Assembly (NCBI GenBank): GCA_964556705.1
Contig: CAZKXX010000004.1
Span: 1-64,000 of the forward strand
From: CAZKXX01 sp964556705
GTDB lineage: Bacteria; Acidobacteriota; Terriglobia; UBA7540
DNA: 64,000 nucleotides
Reading direction: 5' to 3'
The stretch's first letter is position 1; every line of letters begins with the position of its first letter. The translations under genes and the position numbers were made by a program. Positions 63,427-64,000 of the stretch are shown here, in pieces. The notes below the pieces were generated by a model, which was not told where the DNA came from, did no database searches, and saw nothing but the letters and a program-made list of their open reading frames with translations.

Positions 63427-63572
63427 GGCTCACCTCATCGGAGAAGTTGCGAGGGCATCTCACTCCGCTCGGACTCCCAGGGTTGCACCTCGCCGAACGT
63501 AACATGCCCTGCGCAACCTCGCAAGACGAAAGACTCCGGATGGCGGAGAAAGATAAGACAGCGCCGCGGCAT

Positions 63573-64000
63573 TTACGCCAGCAATTCGCGGACGATACGA
63601 GTGTCCTCGCCAATCTGGTCGCTGTAGCGCGGGTAAAGGCCGAGGATCGCGGCGTCCGCGGGCTTGATGTTCTTGTAACAGAACTCCAGCGCCTGGCGCA
63701 CCTGCTGGGAGTTATTCGAAAGCCGGCCGGCGGCGAAAACCTTGTACACGAGGCAGGGCTTCTCAACCTTGCGCACCACCTCGCACATTTTCGCCGGGTC
63801 CGATGAAAGATAGGTTTCTCCCACCGGCACGACACCGATTTCCTTCTGGAATTCTTCGGGCCGCCGCGAGAGGTAATAAAACGACGCCATGAAGAATTCG
63901 TTCGGCCAGTTCTTCGCGGCCAACGCTTCCAGAATGACCGGGTTGTGCGTGGAGATTCCGGCGGGAATCCCCAGGTCGTGGACTCGGTCCACGAAGGCGC
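63573..64000 (-). CDS. TIM-barrel-like protein, N-terminus outside window
   Basis: The frame is open to the window end, so at least 142 C-terminal residues are present and the start is missing; the ATG at 63992 is internal. 'GISTHNPVILEALAAKNWPNEFFMASFYYLSRR', 'VGETYLSSDPAKMCEVVRKVEKPCLVYKVFAAGR' and 'ALEFCYKNIKPADAAILGLYPRYSDQ' resemble uncharacterised TIM-barrel proteins found beside aldo/keto reductases in Planctomycetes and Acidobacteria. Role unknown. It is on the same strand as the Tat-AKR, upstream by about 145 bp. Confidence 0.6.
   Translation of the reverse strand, partial: AFVDRVHDLGIPAGISTHNPVILEALAAKNWPNEFFMASFYYLSRRPEEFQKEIGVVPVGETYLSSDPAKMCEVVRKVEKPCLVYKVFAAGRLSNNSQQVRQALEFCYKNIKPADAAILGLYPRYSDQIGEDTRIVRELLA

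Overview
The window looks like a scaffold from a Gram-negative member of the Acidobacteriota. The evidence is GC-rich coding sequence on both strands, LPS-inner-core (KDO) synthesis genes, three VWA proteins of the type named after Acidobacteria, two very large carboxypeptidase-regulatory/TonB-receptor-like outer-membrane proteins, a CRTAC1-like FG-GAP protein, long TPR proteins and several Tat-exported proteins. A run of 10 Ns at 25713-25722 inside a gene marks it as a scaffolded draft assembly. No rRNA, tRNA or CRISPR array was seen.

Layout. 1-2747: the 3' end of deoB facing two overlapping VWA genes. 2926-5879: pyrG-kdsA-TfoX-like operon behind a good promoter. 5949-10757: a truncated AAA gene, a DUF5916-like outer-membrane protein and a CHASE3-HAMP-GAF-GGDEF diguanylate cyclase. 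10791-17685: kdsD-kdsC, dnaE, accA and a glycosyltransferase. 17693-33618: a surface-protein locus, with a membrane-bound winged-helix/double-malectin protein divergent from two paralogous TonB-receptor-like genes (each ending in a related terminator), followed by a TPR-VWA-CRTAC1 operon. 33811-35863: a decayed type IIG restriction-modification gene of lower GC, broken by a 140-bp inverted-repeat element, a one-base deletion and a 78-bp tandem palindromic repeat.

35907-42330: a [2Fe-2S] protein, then a GC-rich leader and two genes of the 2-hydroxyacyl-CoA dehydratase/activase superfamily (an HgdB-like protein and a giant protein with two BadF ATPase domains), closed by a terminator. 42392-44822: small accessory genes: VOC protein, DUF433/DUF5615 toxin-antitoxin pair, a short conserved protein, a four-helix-bundle cassette bounded by 19-bp inverted repeats, and a hemerythrin. 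44934-61056 is mostly housekeeping: isocitrate dehydrogenase, ErpA-like carrier, NAD synthetase, an active/inactive M16 peptidase pair followed by a CPBP protease, ABC-F ATPase, nuclease, SYLF protein, aspartase/fumarase and FKBP. 61167-64000: a DUF481 outer-membrane protein, an internally deleted enolase-superfamily pseudogene, a Tat-exported aldo/keto reductase and a partial TIM-barrel-like gene.

Together the genes describe an envelope-rich lifestyle: KDO supply (kdsA, kdsD, kdsC), fatty-acid precursor supply (accA), and many exported binding proteins and outer-membrane barrels. The most unusual parts are the malectin/TonB surface locus, the double-activase Fe-S module with its structured leader, and a family of GTAGCG palindromic repeats that insert into or at the ends of genes and supply TAG stop codons. 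Four genes (kdsD, dnaE, nadE, aspA) have -10 hexamers so close to an ATG that their mRNAs may be leaderless.
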